Below, in pieces: positions 1-7,937 of a DNA stretch of 25,388 bases. Under the pieces are notes generated by a model. It made no database searches, was not told where the DNA came from, and saw only the letters and a list, made by a program, of their open reading frames with translations. The DNA is from JBLINH01 sp047639165 (GTDB lineage Bacteria > Patescibacteriota > Minisyncoccia > Phycocordibacterales > JAACPR01), in the NCBI GenBank assembly GCA_047639165.1, contig JBLINH010000011.1, forward strand, positions 1-25,388, in the 5' to 3' direction. How positions within the stretch are numbered: position 1 is the stretch's first letter; every line of letters begins with the position of its first letter. The position numbers and the translations under genes are program-made.

Positions 1-359
1 TCTAACTCTGTTGGCAGCTCTTCTCGAGTGTCCTTTAGTAGATCATTTGGACCAGCTATTGTTGGGTCTCTTCTTTCAGATATTTCATCTCCGTCATTTG
101 TTCCGTCGTTATCTGTATCGGGTTTGTTTATGTCACTCCCCCATAGGTCTTCTTCCCAATCATATAGGCCGTCTTCATCGGTATCGTTTAGATCACGAAC
201 ATTTTCTCTTGCTATTGAAAGAGAAACAACGTCTGGTTTCCCAGTGTTGTTTTTGCTGTCCCCGTACTTATCAGAAAGTGATGAAAAAGAAATGACACTA
301 ACTACTACTACTACTACTATCACAAAAAATATTGGTACTTTGTTACTTGGTCCTTCCAT
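1..359 (-). CDS. Partial membrane-anchored protein with thrombospondin type 3-like Ca-binding repeats
   Basis: The frame reads from ATG at 359 leftward and leaves the window without a stop, so only the first 119 residues are visible. Residues about 8-26 form one hydrophobic segment rich in Val/Ile (signal anchor). A Ser/Asn-rich linker follows, then repeats around residues 60-95 containing DTDEDGLYDWEE and DTDNDGTNDGDE. These Asp/Asn/Gly-rich loops match thrombospondin type 3 repeats, which bind calcium in secreted and surface proteins. Such proteins are common in Parcubacteria. The start is fixed because upstream in-frame ATGs run into a stop. An extended -10 (TGATATACT) ends 9 nt before the ATG, suggesting an almost leaderless mRNA. 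The function of this protein is unknown. Confidence 0.8.
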   Translation of the reverse strand, partial: MEGPSNKVPIFFVIVVVVVVSVISFSSLSDKYGDSKNNTGKPDVVSLSIARENVRDLNDTDEDGLYDWEEDLWGSDINKPDTDNDGTNDGDEISERRDPTIAGPNDLLKDTREELPTEL

Positions 360-368
360 GTTAGTAAA

Positions 369-377
369 AGTATATCA
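369..377 (-). promoter_or_regulatory. Extended -10 for the partial thrombospondin-repeat gene
   Basis: On the minus strand TGATATACT (TG-n-TATACT) lies 9 nt before the ATG at 359. Transcription would start within about 2 nt of the start codon. Confidence 0.5.
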
Positions 378-394
378 TGTACATTTTTTTACTG

Positions 395-403
395 TGTTAT
401 AAT
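395..403 (+). promoter_or_regulatory. Extended -10 for the 424-2378 gene pair
   Basis: TGTTATAAT is a consensus extended -10. It predicts transcription from about 410 and a 5' leader of about 14 nt before the ATG at 424. No clear -35 and no Shine-Dalgarno sequence are seen. Confidence 0.5.
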
Positions 404-423
404 TTTCAACAACGGACATATAT

Positions 424-1182
424 ATGAAAAAGAATTTCCTATTTTTAATAATCATCGTATTTACTTTCGCTATTCCTACGTATGTACATTCTTTTAATTT
501 CACAAGAAGTCTGACTGTTGGATCATCTGGTTCAGATGTCTTAGAACTTCAGAAAGTTCTAAACCAAGATCCTGCTACAAGAGTAGCTACAAGTGGTGTT
601 GGATCTCCAGGGAACGAGACTACCTATTTTGGGACACTTACCAAAAATGCTGTTATAAAGTTTCAGAACAAGTATAAAAGTGAGGTATTAACCCCAGTAG
701 GTCTTAGTTATGGAACAGGATACTTCGGACCATCTACTATATCTAAGATAAGTGGAACAGTTAGACAAACAAATACAGTATCAAATACATATACTTCTAA
801 ACCTGTTTCTAACAAAGTACCTAAAATAACATCTATTTCACCTAGAAAGATAAAAACAGGAGACTATATAACCCTTAAAGGAGAAGGATTCGATGATATT
901 GCACAAACCACTGTTATAGATAATTATTCAGGAGCTAATATATATAGTGACTTCAGGATGTCAGATAGTGGAAAAACTCTTAGTTTTAAGGTTGAATCTT
1001 TAATTCCCTACTTCGCACTAGGTATTGTAGAAGGTATCGATGAATTAGAGAGTTCTATCGACTTTTCAATCGGTGACTTTTTTGAAGAAGGTAACCCTCT
1101 AAATGATGTACATATTACTGTTGTAAACAGTAGAGGAATGAGTAACACAATGAAATACAAATTAATAATAGATGAAATATAA
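424..1182 (+). CDS. Secreted peptidoglycan-binding-like protein with IPT/TIG-like domain
   Basis: 252 residues. The N-terminus (MKKNFLFLIIIVFTFAIP) is a signal peptide ending near residue 23. Residues about 30-110 look like a peptidoglycan-binding domain 1 module: SLTVGSSGSDVLELQKVLNQ near its start and GYFGPSTISKI at its end. The insert between the helices is longer than in the classic family, as is usual in CPR surface proteins. After a Ser/Thr-rich linker, PKITSISPRKIKTGDYITL near residue 135 starts an IPT/TIG-type beta-sandwich that runs to the C-terminus. It is followed after 2 nt by a second secreted protein, so the two are probably co-transcribed. A wall-attached surface role is inferred; the ligand is unknown. 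Confidence 0.75.
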   Translation: MKKNFLFLIIIVFTFAIPTYVHSFNFTRSLTVGSSGSDVLELQKVLNQDPATRVATSGVGSPGNETTYFGTLTKNAVIKFQNKYKSEVLTPVGLSYGTGYFGPSTISKISGTVRQTNTVSNTYTSKPVSNKVPKITSISPRKIKTGDYITLKGEGFDDIAQTTVIDNYSGANIYSDFRMSDSGKTLSFKVESLIPYFALGIVEGIDELESSIDFSIGDFFEEGNPLNDVHITVVNSRGMSNTMKYKLIIDEI

Positions 1183-1184
1183 AC

Positions 1185-2378
1185 ATGATAAATAGACCAA
1201 ACAAGATAATACTTATACTTACACTTCTTGCGTTTATTATTTCCCCAATAGCTTTGATACCTAGAGATGCTGAAGCTGTCGGAATTCCTTTTGGAGGGCC
1301 TTCTGTCTTTGGAATACCTTGTACTTGTTCTCTTGGTCAAGCAGTTTGGTTTTGGGATTACGGTGGAACTATAAACCCATTAGGGTTGTGGGTTTACCCT
1401 GGAGCAAACCTTAAACCCTCTGCTAATATTTTTCTTCTAACACCTACTACAGTTCCAGGGATTCAAGCCTTAGGTTCATATATACCCGTAGGTGTTGGAC
1501 AATGTCTGGTATATGCAGGAATAACGTGTGTACCTATTCCCCTAACAGGCATGTTTCCTCCGATTGGGACACCTCCTGGAGTAGGTGTTTCAGGAATAGC
1601 ACTCGGTGGTATCGGTGGTATCGATAGTTTTGCTTCTTTTGCAGGAATGGCAGAATCTATTTACGATAAAGCTGTATCTAGTGGTAGAGGAGGTGGTAAG
1701 TCTTGTCTAGATGAAGGTAGAAACTGCAGGAAAACAGATTTTAATAGTGGTGGAGTCGAAGCATTTTCTTGTAGACCTCGAGAATCAAGAGAAACATCCG
1801 ATGCCTGTGATAATAAAGGTCCTGTCGGTCTGTCTTGTAGTCCAGACGTTCCAATTATAGAAGAAGGAGGTAGTGTTAAATGGAAAATGGATATGGTTGG
1901 TGGAGGTAACGAAAAGCATTACCTAACTTGGCAAGGGAAAGGTGTCACAGCTGAAACAAATGCTAAAAAAACTACACTTATATATGAGGATAAAGGAATT
2001 CAAAGTGTAGAGATTATTGCTTTTCCAAAGTCTGATCTTCAAAGTCCTATTGTATCAACATGTTCTGTACAGGTTGTTGAAAAAAACAGCTCCACTACAG
2101 TTGTTGGGTGTAGTACTTCCAAAGGGGTTGTGAGCAATATATCTGCAAATGATAGATACCCAGATTACAATAAAAAAATTGAGTGGAAAGCTAAAGCACT
2201 TGGAGGAGAAGGACCATATACATATTCATGGACTGGTGAGATAAACTCTGATAAAACCTCTGTAACTGTAAACTATAAAAATGCTACTCTGGGAGAAAAA
2301 ACAGCTGTGGTAACAGCAGTTTCAGCAGATGGTCAAACTGCTTCAGCAACTTGTTCAATTGAAGTTGTCGGTGAATAA
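1185..2378 (+). CDS. Secreted Cys-containing protein with Ig/PKD-like C-terminal repeats
   Basis: 397 residues. The signal peptide ends near AEA (residue about 31). Residues about 35-165 are rich in Gly, Pro and hydrophobics, with several Cys near CTCSLGQ. A short Cys-rich stretch follows (SCLDEGRNCRK). The C-terminal half has two similar beta-sandwich-like repeats, about residues 212-300 and 303-396. Each opens with a short Cys-containing strand and ends TCSVQVV or TCSIEVV. The second contains YTYSWTG, typical of PKD/Ig-like domains. The paired Cys in each repeat could form a disulfide outside the cell. No enzymatic motif is visible. Its start is 2 nt after the preceding stop, and it converges on rsmA with only 6 bp between the stops and no terminator hairpin. 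Confidence 0.75.
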   Translation: MINRPNKIILILTLLAFIISPIALIPRDAEAVGIPFGGPSVFGIPCTCSLGQAVWFWDYGGTINPLGLWVYPGANLKPSANIFLLTPTTVPGIQALGSYIPVGVGQCLVYAGITCVPIPLTGMFPPIGTPPGVGVSGIALGGIGGIDSFASFAGMAESIYDKAVSSGRGGGKSCLDEGRNCRKTDFNSGGVEAFSCRPRESRETSDACDNKGPVGLSCSPDVPIIEEGGSVKWKMDMVGGGNEKHYLTWQGKGVTAETNAKKTTLIYEDKGIQSVEIIAFPKSDLQSPIVSTCSVQVVEKNSSTTVVGCSTSKGVVSNISANDRYPDYNKKIEWKAKALGGEGPYTYSWTGEINSDKTSVTVNYKNATLGEKTAVVTAVSADGQTASATCSIEVVGE

Positions 2379-2384
2379 TTGTAA

Positions 2385-3143
2385 CTAGATACTCTTAGAA
2401 ACTTCGAACCAATCATCTACAGAAAGATTTTCTGCTCTTATATCTCCATTCAATCCAATACTTTCTAAAAACTCTTTACTAGTCTCCAGATTATTAGAGA
2501 GTTTTTTTCTTTTATGCATAAAACCTTTCTTTACTGTTTCAAAAAACTTAGACTCACTAACGTTTGTATTTAAAAATCTATCTTTGGATATGTTTTGAAT
2601 ATGTAGAATCGCAGAGTCTACTTTTGGCTTAGGTGTGAACAGTTCTTTTTTTACAGTATCTATGTATTTAGGTTCACCGTATGCTTTCACACTTATAGAT
2701 AGTAAGCTCTCCTTCTTGTCAGTAGCTATGATCCTCCTAGCCACCTCCTTCTGGACCATTAAAGTCATGCTTTTAGGGTGGTTTTCGGCACTTAAGAACT
2801 TTTCTAAGATCATCCCAGTTATGTAGTATGGAATATTAGCTACGATCTTATATTCACCTTTGTTTAGGTTATGATCACTCGGATTGAAAAGGAGAATGTC
2901 CTCATTTAAGAGTTCCAAGTCTTTAAATTTATCAGAAAGCTCTTCAATCAGTCTGTTGTCCTTCTCGACTGCTACTACTCTCCCTGCTTTTTCAAGTAGT
3001 TTTTGAGTAAGGGTACCTTTACCTGGTCCAATCTCAAGAACAACATCAGTTTCTTTTAGTTCTGATGAGTAGCAGATCTTCTCAAGTACATGAGGTGCTT
3101 TAAGGAAGTTCTGTCCAAGTGATTTTTTATGTTTGAAAATCAT
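2385..3143 (-). CDS. rsmA: 16S rRNA adenine N6-dimethyltransferase RsmA (KsgA)
   Basis: 252 residues, near the family length (about 260-270). RsmA dimethylates two adjacent adenosines in the 3' terminal hairpin of 16S rRNA during small-subunit maturation, using S-adenosylmethionine. Visible motifs are KKSLGQNFL at 6-14, the SAM-binding motif EIGPGKGTLT at 37-46, the acidic AVEKD at 58-62, the catalytic NIPYYIT at 103-109 (family form N-[LI]-P-Y), and PKPKVDSAIL in the C-terminal part. Its ATG is 2 nt after the stop of the upstream helicase gene, so it is probably translated from that transcript by coupling. The rRNA target lies outside the window. Confidence 0.95.
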   Translation of the reverse strand: MIFKHKKSLGQNFLKAPHVLEKICYSSELKETDVVLEIGPGKGTLTQKLLEKAGRVVAVEKDNRLIEELSDKFKDLELLNEDILLFNPSDHNLNKGEYKIVANIPYYITGMILEKFLSAENHPKSMTLMVQKEVARRIIATDKKESLLSISVKAYGEPKYIDTVKKELFTPKPKVDSAILHIQNISKDRFLNTNVSESKFFETVKKGFMHKRKKLSNNLETSKEFLESIGLNGDIRAENLSVDDWFEVSKSI

Positions 3144-3145
3144 AA

Positions 3146-5086
3146 TTAGAAGTCTATAAAAATATCTTTAACAGCGCTAGAGGTTGGATTGTCCCGCTCC
3201 TCTTCTATATATGAAGCGTCTATGTCACCTATAAATTCAGAAGGGGCATTTATCTGCTGAGATCCGAAGATGGTTCGTATGTTTGCATACGTTAGAATTA
3301 GTTTAGTCCTAGCTCTTGTTAGAGCTACGTAGAATAGTCTCCTCTCCTCTTCATCGTCATCTTTCTTTTCATCCATTCTTTCATGTGGAAACAATCCAGA
3401 CTCTAGTCCTGTTACAAAGATGTAATCGAACTCCAATCCTTTTGATGCATGGACTGTCATTAGTTTCACTCCCCCATTATCTTTCTGTAGTTCATCTTGG
3501 TCTGATGCAAGTGCAGAGTCTTCCAGAAGTTTGTTGATGCCATCAGGTTTTTCTAGCTCGTCATACTTTGTGGAAAGCGTAACTAATTCTTTTACGTTTT
3601 CAATTCTTTCAAGACCATCGTCACCTAATTTTTTGTAGTACTCTTCAAGTCCAGATTTTTGTAATACGAACTTTATAACTTCCCCGGGATTTTCATTATC
3701 AATTTTATGTCTAATTGTTTTTATTAGAATCTTGAAACTAGCTACGTTCTCTTTCGCTTTTCCTTTTAGATCTTCTTCTTTTCCTGAAAGGACTTTTAAT
3801 AGACTGACCTTCCCTATTCCTCTTGCTGGTGTGTTGATTGTTCTTGCGAGACTCGCTCTATCACTAGGGTTCATAGCTGTTTGTATATATGAAAGAACGT
3901 CTTTTATTTCCTTTCTATCAAAGAACCTAGTTCCAAGAACTTGGTATGGAACAAGTCTATTAAGGAAGGCTTCTTCCAGTACTCTAGACTGGAAATTAGC
4001 CCTATATAGGACCGCTATTTCCTTGGGGTCTACTTTGTTGTTTACAAGCTCTAATGCTGTTTCTGCAATGTAGTTAGCCTCATCATTTTCATCGTAGGCA
4101 TTGTAGATAGTAATCTTGTCCCCTTCTACATTTTCCGTGAAAAGATTTTTCTCTCTTCTGTTTTTGTTTTTCTTTATGACATCATTAGCAGCACCTAGAA
4201 TGTTTTGTGTCGATCTGTAGTTTTGTTCAAGAAGTATTTCTTTGGCTTCGGGGTAGTCTTTTTCAAAGTTTAATATATTTTTTATCGTAGCACCTCTCCA
4301 TGTGTAAATATTTTGATCGCCATCACCAACTACACATAGGTTATGATGTGATTCAGCTAAAAGTTTTGTTATTAGGTACTGAACTTCATTTGTATCCTGG
4401 TACTCGTCGACATGAACGTACTTCCAAACATTTTGGTAGTGAGTTCTAACATCTTCATGATCACGAAGTAGTACAGCTGCTTTAAAGATAAGGTCATCAA
4501 AGTCTAATGACTTATTTTCTTTAAGGGCTTTTTCGTACCCCCTCCATGCAACTACAGCTGCTTCTTTTGCATAGCTAAACTCGTCTCTAGTCTCGTATTC
4601 ATCGACAGTTACCATGTTCCCTTTCTCTCTAGATATTATGCTAAGGATTTTTCCTGGTTCATATTGTTTAGGATCATACCCTTTTTCTTTCAAAGCATCT
4701 CTCACTGCTCTTTTTGAATCTGTTCTATCAAATATTGTGAAGTTCTTTGGGATGTCTAACTTTCTCCCGAACTCTCTTATGATGTGAACTCCTAATGAGT
4801 GGAAGGTACTCACGAAAGGTCTTTCATTGTATGTGATTGGTCTGTTTAGATTCTTGTCATTGCTCATTAGTAAGTTAACTCTGTCTCTCATTTCTTTAGC
4901 AGACTTATTTGTGAATGTGATAGCTAGTATATTATGTGGAGCAACACCACTTTTGATTAAGTGAAGAATTCTGTGGGTTAAAGTTTTGGTTTTTCCTGCT
5001 CCTGCTCCTGCAATAATTAGAAGAGGTCCTTCTGTTAGTTCGACAGCCTCCCTTTGTTTAATATTTAGTGATGATAGGTAATCCAT
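3146..5086 (-). CDS. UvrD/PcrA-type superfamily 1 DNA helicase
   Basis: 646 residues, somewhat shorter than typical UvrD/PcrA (about 720). The family unwinds DNA 3' to 5' with ATP in nucleotide excision and mismatch repair and in clearing the replication path. Motifs in order are the Walker A loop AGAGAGKT at 26-33, TFTNKSAKEM near 57-66, Walker B DEYQDT at 227-232, motif III GDGDQNIYTWRGA at 254-266, motif IV QNYRS near 290, motif V VHASKGLEFDYIF near 545-557, and motif VI YVALTRAR near 586-593. The C-terminus ends soon after, with little of the variable tail that recruits partners. Whether it serves as UvrD, PcrA or Rep cannot be told from sequence alone. A possible extended -10 (TGGTATATT on the minus strand) precedes it by about 18 nt. 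Confidence 0.92.
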   Translation of the reverse strand: MDYLSSLNIKQREAVELTEGPLLIIAGAGAGKTKTLTHRILHLIKSGVAPHNILAITFTNKSAKEMRDRVNLLMSNDKNLNRPITYNERPFVSTFHSLGVHIIREFGRKLDIPKNFTIFDRTDSKRAVRDALKEKGYDPKQYEPGKILSIISREKGNMVTVDEYETRDEFSYAKEAAVVAWRGYEKALKENKSLDFDDLIFKAAVLLRDHEDVRTHYQNVWKYVHVDEYQDTNEVQYLITKLLAESHHNLCVVGDGDQNIYTWRGATIKNILNFEKDYPEAKEILLEQNYRSTQNILGAANDVIKKNKNRREKNLFTENVEGDKITIYNAYDENDEANYIAETALELVNNKVDPKEIAVLYRANFQSRVLEEAFLNRLVPYQVLGTRFFDRKEIKDVLSYIQTAMNPSDRASLARTINTPARGIGKVSLLKVLSGKEEDLKGKAKENVASFKILIKTIRHKIDNENPGEVIKFVLQKSGLEEYYKKLGDDGLERIENVKELVTLSTKYDELEKPDGINKLLEDSALASDQDELQKDNGGVKLMTVHASKGLEFDYIFVTGLESGLFPHERMDEKKDDDEEERRLFYVALTRARTKLILTYANIRTIFGSQQINAPSEFIGDIDASYIEEERDNPTSSAVKDIFIDF

Positions 5087-5306
5087 ATGTTCTAAGTGGA
5101 CTTAAATATACCACATTTGATGTCATAATTAATCCATTGACCAAGTACCGGCTAATTGGTAAGATTGTCCGTACTACTTGATTGAATTAGAGAAATCCGA
5201 CTACGCCAGAATTCAGAAAATCTGATTAAAACAAAGGCTTATTACAACAAACCAACAAGATTTTGATCCGCTGTCCGCTAAGGGTAGTAACGAAAACAAG
5301 GGTCAA
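5087..5306 (+). other. 220-bp intergenic region with a long putative leader of the M23 gene
   Basis: No ORF is supported here. A promoter-like TTGACC-17-TAAGAT (5137-5165) would give a leader of about 135 nt before the ATG at 5307, unusually long for this window. The -35/-10 spacer and start region hold an imperfect stem (GTAC/GTAC plus GG/CC, about 5145-5174). A small TCAGA/TCTGA hairpin lies near 5213-5225. No known riboswitch family was recognised. The left side also contains the minus-strand promoter region of the helicase gene. Confidence 0.4.
5137..5165 (+). promoter_or_regulatory. Putative promoter of the M23 peptidase gene
   Basis: TTGACC, a 17-bp spacer and TAAGAT. The -35 is close to consensus and the -10 is weaker. 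It predicts transcription from about 5172. Confidence 0.4.
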
Positions 5307-6335
5307 ATGAATATATTAGATGAAAAAATCCATGATTTCTATAAATGGTTTCTAATTTTTTTGTTTTTGTTCGTACCTTTCTTTGCAAATGCCTCAATAT
5401 TCTCTCTAGCTACCTTATTTGGTTTTACATCAAAGAACGAAGTATACGTCACTGATGACAACAGTGAGATTAATTCTCAAAACCTACAAATTCTCCAAGC
5501 AGCCGTTAATATTGATCCAAATCCAGCCAAAGGAGGTGGAGATATTTATATTGTAGATGGCGTTGCTCTACTTGCTGAGACGGGGGTATCAGGATCTCTT
5601 GTAGATATTAATGAAAGGAAGAATGATCAAATTAGTATATATGAGGTACGAGAAGGAGACGCATTATCTCAGATTGCCGAAATGTTTGATGTTACAGTTA
5701 ATACCATCCGTTGGGCTAACGAACTAGAAGGTCCAATATCTCCAGGACAGACACTTGTTATCCTACCTATCTCAGGAATTGAACATACTGTGAAATTCGG
5801 AGGAACAATATCAGATATCGCAAAGATTTATGATGCTGATATAAAAGAAATCGCTTTGTTTAACGGAATTTCTGCAGACGCTAGTTTGAAGAAAGGTGAC
5901 AAAGTCATGGTTCCAAATGCTATTCCTCTAAACGAGAGTAAAAAAACAAGTTCTACAAAGATTGTTAAGTCTTCAGGAGGTTCATCATATAGTGGAAGCT
6001 ACATGAGACCTATAAAGGGAGGATATCGAACTCAAGGAATTCATGGGTACAATGCTGTTGACCTTGCTGCACCAGTGGGAACACCAATTTACGCAGCGCT
6101 TGGAGGTAGAGTCATAATCAGTAAATCAAGTGGATGGAATGGAGGTTACGGTAACTATGTAGTAATTAAGCATGATAATGGTACACAGACTCTGTATTCA
6201 CATAACAGTTCAAACATTGTTGCTGTAGGACAAAGAGTTGTACAAGGACAAGTAATTGGATACATTGGAAGTACAGGAAGATCTACAGGTCCTCATGTCC
6301 ACTTCGAGATTCGTGGTGCTAGAAATCCTTTCTAA
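5307..6335 (+). CDS. LysM-LysM-M23 (LytM-type) peptidoglycan endopeptidase or EnvC/NlpD-like factor
   Basis: 342 residues. A hydrophobic N-terminal segment (about 13-29) ending FFANAS serves as signal peptide or anchor. LysM 1 spans about 112-154 (YEVREGDALSQIAEMF, ending PGQTLVILP) and LysM 2 about 159-203 (ending KKGDKVMVP). LysM domains bind peptidoglycan glycans. A Ser/Gly-rich linker leads to the M23 domain at about 233-342. The zinc-site residues appear intact: H246 and D252 in HGYNAVD, and H332 in HVHFE (330-334). H299 (LYSHN) and H330 match the catalytic positions. It should therefore be an active metallo-endopeptidase cutting peptide cross-links outside the membrane, or an activator of other hydrolases. 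AAGGG about 6 nt before the ATG is a weak Shine-Dalgarno. The gene ends just before a bidirectional terminator shared with the dksA-like gene. Confidence 0.9.
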   Translation: MNILDEKIHDFYKWFLIFLFLFVPFFANASIFSLATLFGFTSKNEVYVTDDNSEINSQNLQILQAAVNIDPNPAKGGGDIYIVDGVALLAETGVSGSLVDINERKNDQISIYEVREGDALSQIAEMFDVTVNTIRWANELEGPISPGQTLVILPISGIEHTVKFGGTISDIAKIYDADIKEIALFNGISADASLKKGDKVMVPNAIPLNESKKTSSTKIVKSSGGSSYSGSYMRPIKGGYRTQGIHGYNAVDLAAPVGTPIYAALGGRVIISKSSGWNGGYGNYVVIKHDNGTQTLYSHNSSNIVAVGQRVVQGQVIGYIGSTGRSTGPHVHFEIRGARNPF

Positions 6336-6346
6336 TTTTTAATACG

Positions 6347-6378
6347 AAAAAAGACCGAGATGTTCTCGGTCTTTTTTT
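6347..6378. terminator. Bidirectional terminator between M23 and dksA-like genes
   Basis: A 14-bp stem, AAAAAAGACCGAGA pairing with TCTCGGTCTTTTTT around a TGT loop, has a T-run on the plus side and an A-run that becomes a U-run on the minus side. It overlaps the stop codon of the minus-strand gene. Confidence 0.9.
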
Positions 6379-6733
6379 ATTTAACGTTACAAGTTCTTGC
6401 TGCAGGATTTGCTTCTAATCTACCTCTTGGAATTTCTTCCCCCGTCTCATCACAAGTTCCGTATGTTCCTTTATCAAACTTCTCTAGGGCGTAGTTCACA
6501 TCAAGCAAGTGAGCTTCTAATTGTTTTAGGATAGCGGTGTTTGTTTCGTACTCTTCGATGTTGTCTGCTCTCTTGTTTGGGTCAGCTTCGCGGGCATTTA
6601 TACTGCTAGGCGATGGCTCCCAATCATTAGGGTTATCTGGGTTAATATGACCAACTGTTTTAAGTTCGCTCTCTAGTTTGGCTTTCTCACTAAGTAATTT
6701 TTCTTTGAAATATTCTAAGTCTTCTGTTTTCAT
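6377..6733 (-). CDS. DksA/TraR-family protein with degenerate zinc finger
   Basis: 118 residues. DksA-type proteins enter the RNA polymerase secondary channel with a coiled-coil and modulate initiation. Residues 1-30 and 60-88 are long charged helices. A loop between them has DPNKRADNIEEYE, resembling the coiled-coil-tip region. The C-terminal signature KGTYGTCDETGEEIPRGR is clear, but the C4 zinc site is only half present: C94 and C115 remain, position 97 is Thr and position 118 is Lys, the last residue. Some natural DksA paralogues also lack cysteines and do not need zinc. An extended -10 (TGATATACT on the minus strand) ends 6 nt before the ATG, implying a leaderless mRNA. The upstream gene stops 25 nt away, so read-through is also possible. 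Confidence 0.85.
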   Translation of the reverse strand: MKTEDLEYFKEKLLSEKAKLESELKTVGHINPDNPNDWEPSPSSINAREADPNKRADNIEEYETNTAILKQLEAHLLDVNYALEKFDKGTYGTCDETGEEIPRGRLEANPAARTCNVK

Positions 6734-6739
6734 TCAGAT

Positions 6740-6748
6740 AGTATATCA
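6740..6748 (-). promoter_or_regulatory. Extended -10 of the dksA-like gene, leaderless
   Basis: TGATATACT on the minus strand ends 6 nt before the ATG at 6733. Transcription should begin at or next to the start codon. There is no Shine-Dalgarno. Confidence 0.55.
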
Positions 6749-6758
6749 AAATGTAGGC

Positions 6759-7850
6759 CTATTGCGCTAGAGATTTTGATTGTATTCTTCTGATTACCTC
6801 TTCGAACGTATCTATGTTTGTTGTCATTATTAGGAAATCTTCGTTTATGAAGCTATAGAAGAATATGATGTTTCCATCGAAATCCCTTATTACTCTTGTA
6901 TCTCTGTTGCTTAGAACAACATCTTCAAAACTGGAAGGAGAGTAATTTAATTTTTTAAATGTAACAGGTTCTATAATTTCTGGAGTAGATGAACTTGTGT
7001 CTTCTACTACATCGGGTGTAGATGTTGCTACGTTGTCTTCTACTACATCGGGTGTAGATGTTGCTACGTTGTCTTCTACTACTACAAACTCTTTCTCATC
7101 TAGGTTCTGAAAGAATACTGATTTTACATCTGAAACTAGAACAGATTCCCACTCAAGCATCCCAGCAAAAGAGTTTGTAAAATCATCCACCTTTATAACA
7201 ATATACGGTTCAGAAACGGTCATTCCATGTATTCCTAATATGAAAGCATTGTTCATTGACCGTATCGCCCTATTTGAAATTGGTGTCCCTAGTATTTCAA
7301 ATAGATTAGAAGTTGTTATGTTCTTTTTTGTCTCCCTCAGATCCTCAGTTTCTACTTGTGTTTTTGTGAAAACAATCTCTACGAAAGATTCTGCTTCTAT
7401 GGGTTGTTTGATAGTTTCTTTTAGGTCTTGCACTATATCTAGCCTACTCCTATCACCTATTGGTATTTCAATCTGCTCTTGTATATAGATGATAGTTGAT
7501 TCGCTTACAGGTGTTTGTGTGTTTGCTCTTTTCTCTTCTTTAAATATTAAAGGATGTGCGAACTTTATATATACAATTACTAGTAGACCAATTACCAAAA
7601 GAACCATTCCAAATGTTAGATACTTTTTGTTACTTGATCCATCAATACCCTCTTGCCGACTTTCTCTTTCTAGACGTTTCTTTTTTGTTTGTTCAGAAAT
7701 TAATATCTTCGCTGTAGAGATTTGTCCGGTATATATTGCATTCCTAACATCATCTTCGTATGTTCGAAGTGGTTTTAGAATTATTTCTCCTTCTTTCCCC
7801 ACCTTTTTTCCTGGAGGTGTTTGAGTATCTGGCTTTTTAGACTCTTTCAT
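6759..7850 (-). CDS. Single-pass membrane protein of unknown function with ATSTP repeats
   Basis: 363 residues, not recognised. The N-terminal about 75 residues are polar and positively charged, with PLRTYEDDVRNAI followed by a charged KKKRLERESR stretch. One membrane helix (YLTFGMVLLVIGLLVIVYI, about 77-96) follows. The region after it (about 115-240) looks like a mixed alpha/beta folded domain. Near residues 258-286 a 12-residue unit (NVATSTPDVVED) is repeated almost perfectly, forming a flexible acidic linker before a last domain of about 70 residues. This layout, a cytoplasmic tail, a helix and an outer domain, is common in CPR hypothetical membrane proteins. A -10 (TGGTACAAT) ends 7 nt before the ATG. 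The dksA-like gene follows after 25 nt. Confidence 0.75.
   Translation of the reverse strand: MKESKKPDTQTPPGKKVGKEGEIILKPLRTYEDDVRNAIYTGQISTAKILISEQTKKKRLERESRQEGIDGSSNKKYLTFGMVLLVIGLLVIVYIKFAHPLIFKEEKRANTQTPVSESTIIYIQEQIEIPIGDRSRLDIVQDLKETIKQPIEAESFVEIVFTKTQVETEDLRETKKNITTSNLFEILGTPISNRAIRSMNNAFILGIHGMTVSEPYIVIKVDDFTNSFAGMLEWESVLVSDVKSVFFQNLDEKEFVVVEDNVATSTPDVVEDNVATSTPDVVEDTSSSTPEIIEPVTFKKLNYSPSSFEDVVLSNRDTRVIRDFDGNIIFFYSFINEDFLIMTTNIDTFEEVIRRIQSKSLAQ
6999..7080 (-). repeat. 36-bp in-frame coding tandem repeat (two copies plus partial)
   Basis: Units begin at 6999, 7035 and 7071 with an exact 36-bp period, and the third copy is partial. They encode the NVATSTPDVVED linker. Near-identity at DNA level suggests recent slippage or duplication. 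Confidence 0.9.
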
Positions 7851-7857
7851 TGCAGTA

Positions 7858-7866
7858 ATTGTACCA
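7858..7866 (-). promoter_or_regulatory. Extended -10 of the 7850-6759 membrane protein gene, leaderless
   Basis: TGGTACAAT on the minus strand ends 7 nt before the ATG at 7850. Confidence 0.5.
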
Positions 7867-7883
7867 AAACAATTTTAATTATG

Positions 7884-7900
7884 CTCTAATAGTATTAGAG
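7884..7900. promoter_or_regulatory. 17-bp palindrome between divergent genes, possible operator
   Basis: CTCTAATA-g-TATTAGAG is a perfect 8-bp inverted repeat around one base. It lies between the divergent starts at 7850 and 7938, where a regulator dimer could affect both promoters. Confidence 0.4.
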
Positions 7901-7937
7901 GAAAGTCAAAATCGAACTATAGAAAGGAGGTTATATT

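Noticed and set aside
5172..5306. c-di-AMP (ydaO-type) riboswitch in front of the M23 gene.
   Set aside because: The gene context would fit, but I could not find the conserved core of the motif.
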